A stretch of DNA of 64,000 bases from Bradyrhizobium sp. CB2312 (lineage in GTDB: Bacteria > Pseudomonadota > Alphaproteobacteria > Rhizobiales > Xanthobacteraceae), in NCBI RefSeq assembly GCF_029714425.1, contig NZ_CP121668.1:8701501-8765500 (forward strand), given 5' to 3'. The position numbers and the translations under genes are program-made. Under the pieces are notes generated by a model that saw only the letters and a program-made list of their open reading frames with translations, did not search any database and had not been told where the DNA came from. Positions 60,234 to 64,000 of the stretch are shown here, piece by piece; position 1 is the first letter of the stretch, and every line of letters starts with the position of its first letter.

Positions 60234-60551
60234 TCATAATCGTATGTAGCGGCTCGCTGGGATCTCGGTATCACTACCTTCACTGTCGTCAGCTTTGGAA
60301 AACCGCGCAGGAGCGCCTTTTCGCTGCCATTTGCCGTCGCTTTTCCTTACCCACTTGTCTGACTTCTCTGGGTCGAGAACCATGTTGTCGGCGTCAACCT
60401 CGATGAATCCCATCTTTGCCGCACGGGCTCTTGCTTCCGGATTAGCCGGACGCGAATTGAGCAGCGGCTGTTCGCCGTCCATTCGAAGCTGGTGCTCGAG
60501 CAGGATATCGCCAGCGTTCTCGACAAGCGGATGAACGACTCGAAAATCCAC
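60234..60551 (-). CDS. Small repeated-family protein, copy 2
   Basis: A 105-residue protein beginning MDFRVVHPLVENAGDILLEH, then QPLLNSRPAN, AAKMGFIEVDADNMVLDPEK and an acidic-basic end. The first 45 residues closely match the protein at 19210-19665, and the DNA there is also highly similar. It is not a membrane protein. Family and function are unknown to me. Confidence 0.62.
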   Translation of the reverse strand: MDFRVVHPLVENAGDILLEHQLRMDGEQPLLNSRPANPEARARAAKMGFIEVDADNMVLDPEKSDKWVRKSDGKWQRKGAPARFSKADDSEGSDTEIPASRYIRL

Positions 60552-60936
60552 AGTAGAGGTAGTCCCGTGGTCGCATCTAGTTTTGGCTTCTTGGGCCTAG
60601 CGGCGCTGATAGGGAGCCTGGCTTAGCAAAACTTGACGTGGCCGCCCTCACGTTGGCTTGTCATAGGACTTCTTTCTGAACGACACGGGGACACACGCTC
60701 GTGCCGTTGGCATTCGCCAGGTTTTGATGAGAGGTCGCGAACAGCTCCGAGGAAGCTCCTTTATTAGGAATTTGGTTGATCGCCGTCTCATATCCGGGTT
60801 TTCTTTTCGACGTTCCAGTGGAACTCGCGGACCGCCTTCAACGGATTGGCCCATTTCCAGAATTTGAGCAACGATATCGCCTGCCCAGAAACGTAGCCTA
60901 ACGTCGGCTCGTAGAAGCGCGACCGGGCGTTCGGCG
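60552..60936. other. Gap before GH127 stop
   Basis: The minus-strand frame 60648-60947 begins just inside the GH127 stop but has no recognisable domain, so it is not called. Confidence 0.35.
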
Positions 60937-62901
60937 TCAACGCTCATTTACCCAAATCCGCATTTCGCCTTCGCCGCGGTTAGCCCAGCTGAACAACGGA
61001 ATGAATGTCAGCTGCTGCGGTTCTAGCTGTCCAGGCACTTTGTCGTAGTGATAAAGCGCCGCTTCTTCATAATGCGTGTGTTGCAACCGCGTCCCGTCGG
61101 CCTGCAGCAAGATCTTGCCACTAAAGAGACCAGTTCCTTCGATAAGTGAAAACCGACTGTCTGCATTAAGCCAAAGGTTGTGTAACTCGGTCCCGTTGTC
61201 GGCCTCCTCCAGACAATAAATTAAGGGCCCACGCTGGATGGCCACCTTGCCGGCCAAATTGCGAAGTTGTGGATGGCCGTATACGCGACGCACTTGCATT
61301 GGCAGCGATAGTTTGACGCGATCTCCCTGCCGCCACGTTCGGCGAATGTGCAAATAGCCCTTGCGCGGCTCGCAATTCACGGGCTCGCCGTTCACGCTCG
61401 CCTGCGGCGCGCTGCACCATTCCGGCAGGCGCAGGGCGAGCGTGTGGGCAATTGGCGGCGCAGATTCGACGGCGATTTCCACCTGGTCTCTCCAGGGATA
61501 GCTGCCGCTTATGAGCAACCGCAGCGCATGTCCGTCGACGGATATTGCCACCCTATTACCAACGTAGAGATTTACATAGAGCGCGTCGGTGCTGGGCGTG
61601 TAGATGTAGTGACCAATCGATGTGAAAAGGCGTGCGATGTTCGGTGGGCAGCACGCGCAGCCAAACCAGCGTCGTCGAACCGGCGAGACGTGATTGTAGA
61701 TGCCATTAGACCTCAGCGTTTTGGGATGCACTTCGAGCGGGTTAACATAGAAATAGTGACGCCCGTCGAACGCGATGCTGCCGAGAACGGTATTGTAGAG
61801 CGCGCGCTCCATCACGTCGGCATAGCGGCCGTCCAGTTCCATCTCCACCATGCGGCGCGCGAACATCATCAGGCCAATCGACGCGCAACTTTCCGCGTAC
61901 GCCGTATCATTTGGCAAATCGTAATCGCTGCTGAACGCTTCGCCGGCGCCTTGCGAGCCGATGGCGCCGGTAATATAGATCTGGCGCTGAACCATGTTTT
62001 GCCATAGCCGCAGGCAAGTTTGGCGCTGCTGCTCGTTCTGGCGCAGACGCGCGAGATGAGCTACTGCCGTCATGAGGTATACAAAACGAACCGCATGACC
62101 GGTTGCGGTTCGCTGCTCCGAAAGCGGCAAGTGCGCTTGGCTATACGCTTTGTTTTTTACCATCCAAGGCGCGGCATCGGATTTGGGCACGCAGGATTGC
62201 TGGCGCTTCTCGTACTCAATGTCGTAGAAGTGTGGCTCCGTGCCGCGTTGCTCTACGAAATAATTAGCCAGCGTGAGATATCGCTGCTCTTTTGTCGCTT
62301 CGTAGAGGCGTACCAACGCAAGTTCGATTTCCGGATGGCCATCATAGCCGTGCAACTGATCGCACTCTGGGCCGAAAACTGTGCAGAGGTGGTCAGCAAG
62401 CCTGCAAACGACCTCCAGCAACCGCCGTTTGCCAGTCCCCTGAAAGAATGCGACACCCGCTTCAATTAAGTGGCCAGCACAATAAAGCTCATGGCACTCC
62501 GTTAAGTTGGTCCAGCGCTCCTGAGGCGCGTTCAGTATGAAATAAGTGTTGAGGTAACCGTCGCCGCTTTGGGCAGCCGCAATCAATTCAACCAGCTCGT
62601 CGACGGCTTTCTCCAGCTCTGGATTTGGTGCCTGGCATAGCGACCATGCAGCCGCCTCAAGCCATTTCGCGACGTCACTGTCCTGAAAAATCGTGCCATG
62701 AAACTCGCCGCTCGCACGCCCGGCAGCAAGGCGGAAGTTCTCTACCGCGTGACTCGGTATCACCTCGGGATTGCGATCGTTTAGCACCTCCCATTGGTAG
62801 GGAATTGCCGCTTCCCTGACCAGCTGCTGGCATTGCCCAATCAGTGGATCCGAGACCTGTAGGTTGTGAAGATCGACTTCGCCCACATTTCGTTCATTCA
62901 T
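60937..62901 (-). CDS. GH127-type glycoside hydrolase
   Basis: A 654-residue protein resembling beta-L-arabinofuranosidases of family GH127 (DUF1680): AWSLCQAPNPELEKAVDELV, QSGDGYLNTYFIL, ECHELYCAGHLIEAGVAF, AYAESCASIGLMMFARRM, and the cysteine cluster WFGCACCPPNIARLFTS that supplies zinc and active-site ligands. It has no signal peptide, so it acts in the cytoplasm. It may cut arabinose from plant cell-wall fragments. GGAGG precedes the ATG. It stands alone with no visible transporter or regulator. Confidence 0.9.
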   Translation of the reverse strand: MNERNVGEVDLHNLQVSDPLIGQCQQLVREAAIPYQWEVLNDRNPEVIPSHAVENFRLAAGRASGEFHGTIFQDSDVAKWLEAAAWSLCQAPNPELEKAVDELVELIAAAQSGDGYLNTYFILNAPQERWTNLTECHELYCAGHLIEAGVAFFQGTGKRRLLEVVCRLADHLCTVFGPECDQLHGYDGHPEIELALVRLYEATKEQRYLTLANYFVEQRGTEPHFYDIEYEKRQQSCVPKSDAAPWMVKNKAYSQAHLPLSEQRTATGHAVRFVYLMTAVAHLARLRQNEQQRQTCLRLWQNMVQRQIYITGAIGSQGAGEAFSSDYDLPNDTAYAESCASIGLMMFARRMVEMELDGRYADVMERALYNTVLGSIAFDGRHYFYVNPLEVHPKTLRSNGIYNHVSPVRRRWFGCACCPPNIARLFTSIGHYIYTPSTDALYVNLYVGNRVAISVDGHALRLLISGSYPWRDQVEIAVESAPPIAHTLALRLPEWCSAPQASVNGEPVNCEPRKGYLHIRRTWRQGDRVKLSLPMQVRRVYGHPQLRNLAGKVAIQRGPLIYCLEEADNGTELHNLWLNADSRFSLIEGTGLFSGKILLQADGTRLQHTHYEEAALYHYDKVPGQLEPQQLTFIPLFSWANRGEGEMRIWVNER

Positions 62902-64000
62902 CGCGTTCCTCCTTGAAGTGTGGCGAGCGGAGACCTAGCTCGGCAAGCCATCTCACCACGATTGCGTTGTTGAGCTTGTCGCCCGGAGATTTTCGGCTAC
63001 ACCCTCGTACTCTCGGGGCGAGGCTTCAAAACGATCAAATGGAGAGGCCGCCCTAAGGCGCCGCCCTCCCAGACATGCGTTGAGAGCAGTCCGTCGAGGA
63101 GCGCGACAGCAAATCCCGTGCCCGGAATAAGGAGCGGTTCTTCTGGTCAACCAGATCTGCGGCTCCCCGTAGGAGCCCAATGCGATTGCTGCCCGCCAAC
63201 CGGATTTGCCAGTCGTGCTAAATCCCGCGTCGCTGCAAGGCTGGTTGATCCTGCTATATGAGCGGGTCGGCCGTCGCTGGATAGAATAGTAGTACTCTCC
63301 TGCCGCTACAGCCGGGGGCACCGCGTCTTTCCGGTGCGACGCCCCTGCACTTGATTATAGGCCCTCGACCTAGCGCGAGAATGTTCGGTTTCTAACAATC
63401 CATTTGATGACACGTAGCAGCTGGGAGGGCCGCAGTGACGCGTATGGTCCAACAGGATTGCGTGAGCCGCTGCTAGGCGCCGAAGCGACAAACTTGACTG
63501 CTAATCCTAAGCAATCGTCGCAGGGAGTCGAAGTGCATGCTCGACGTGCCCGACATGTGGGCGGATGTGGGCAATCGGGAAAAGTAGGTTGTTGCGCGTA
63601 TGCGCCGCTGTGAACAATCCGCGACGGAGCGGCTCGAAGCTGTTGTGTGCACCGACTTGCTCGTCGGCTTCGGCAAGGTGGGAGGATGAGTTAGTGAGTC
63701 ACTTTTGTGCACCGAGCTTCAGGCTGATTTGGCCCTGCAAAGCAGATAGCAGGCTGGATAACCGAGAGCCGACTTGGATCTCCCAATTGTGCGTAATTCC
63801 CACTTTTTATCGACCGTTCCGCTCGAACGACAGCATGGTAACGTTCACGCCATTGGCGTTGGCCGGTTAACGATGATGACGGAAGCAGGACTGACTCTGC
63901 TCATCGAGCTGGATCGGTCTACGATTTAGCTGTTGATAATGGGATCGTTCTCCTTGAGCTCGCCCACTCCATTAGTGGCCTCACCGCTCAAATATGACAC
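62902..64000. other. Right edge, no supported gene
   Basis: About 1.1 kb with short overlapping frames (for example 62953-63321 minus, 63565-63870 plus). None has a recognisable domain. No tRNA, integrase or insertion sequence is readable. The region resembles decayed island DNA. Confidence 0.35.

Noticed and set aside
60288..60312. GTCAGCTTT-like string resembling the start of a tts box
   Set aside because: The second half does not match the tts consensus and it lies inside another gene.

Overview
The window looks like the symbiosis island of a slow-growing rhizobium, most probably a Bradyrhizobium. The reasons are the nifDKENX operon separated from nifH, an uptake-hydrogenase hup/hyp operon, a NodV/NodW-type two-component pair, a near-consensus nod box, and many NifA-type upstream sites (TGT-N10-ACA) paired with sigma-54 -24/-12 elements. 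The genus is an inference; no rRNA or other core marker is present.

Layout. (1) 0.6-4.5 kb, minus strand: nifW, nifV, nifQ and nifH, with nifH behind a NifA/sigma-54 promoter. Divergent from nifH lie a nonsense-interrupted ArsC-like nitrogenase-associated gene and an OmpW-type porin behind a FixK box. (2) 6.9-17.5 kb, minus strand: a [2Fe-2S] ferredoxin; a long nifB operon (nifB, ferredoxin, nifZ, a second NifZ-like unit, several small unknowns, a DegT-family protein without the catalytic lysine, a Rieske protein); then iscN, nifU-like, nifS, nifT and a decayed SIR2-like gene. (3) 17.7-18.7 kb: an unrecognised gene with its own NifA/sigma-54 promoter, convergent with a second Rieske protein. 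(4) 20-27.6 kb, minus strand: nifD-K-E-N-X, the DUF269 and DUF683 genes, and fdxB. (5) 28-33.4 kb, minus strand: ferredoxin-sufB-C-D-S behind a NifA site. (6) 34-35 kb: alanine dehydrogenase. (7) 35.6-48.7 kb, minus strand: hupS-L-C-D-F, an unknown, hupH, hupK, hypA-B-F-C-D-E, behind a sigma-54 promoter with a NifA site and a FixK-like box. (8) 49-54.4 kb: a DUF418 membrane protein, remnants of a HWE kinase and of modB, and dctA downstream of a nod box and a sigma-54 element. (9) 55.5-64 kb: nodV-nodW plus a lone receiver, then mostly non-coding or degraded DNA with a small repeated-family ORF and a GH127 glycosidase.

How it fits together. NifA with sigma-54 appears to switch on the structural nitrogenase genes, FeMo-cofactor assembly (NifB/E/N/X/Q/V), Fe-S supply (IscN/NifU/NifS and a dedicated Suf operon), low-potential electron carriers (three 2[4Fe-4S] ferredoxins, one [2Fe-2S] ferredoxin, two Rieske proteins), and the uptake hydrogenase that recycles nitrogenase H2. 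DctA would import plant dicarboxylates and alanine dehydrogenase would handle alanine/ammonium in the bacteroid. NodV/NodW would sense plant isoflavonoids.

Erosion is visible: an in-frame stop in the ArsC-like gene, a frameshift that cuts the hupC tail, SIR2-like and modB pseudogenes, a kinase fragment, and missing hupE/G/I/J. All coordinates, motifs and frames were read by eye; family assignments rest on remembered motifs, not on database searches.
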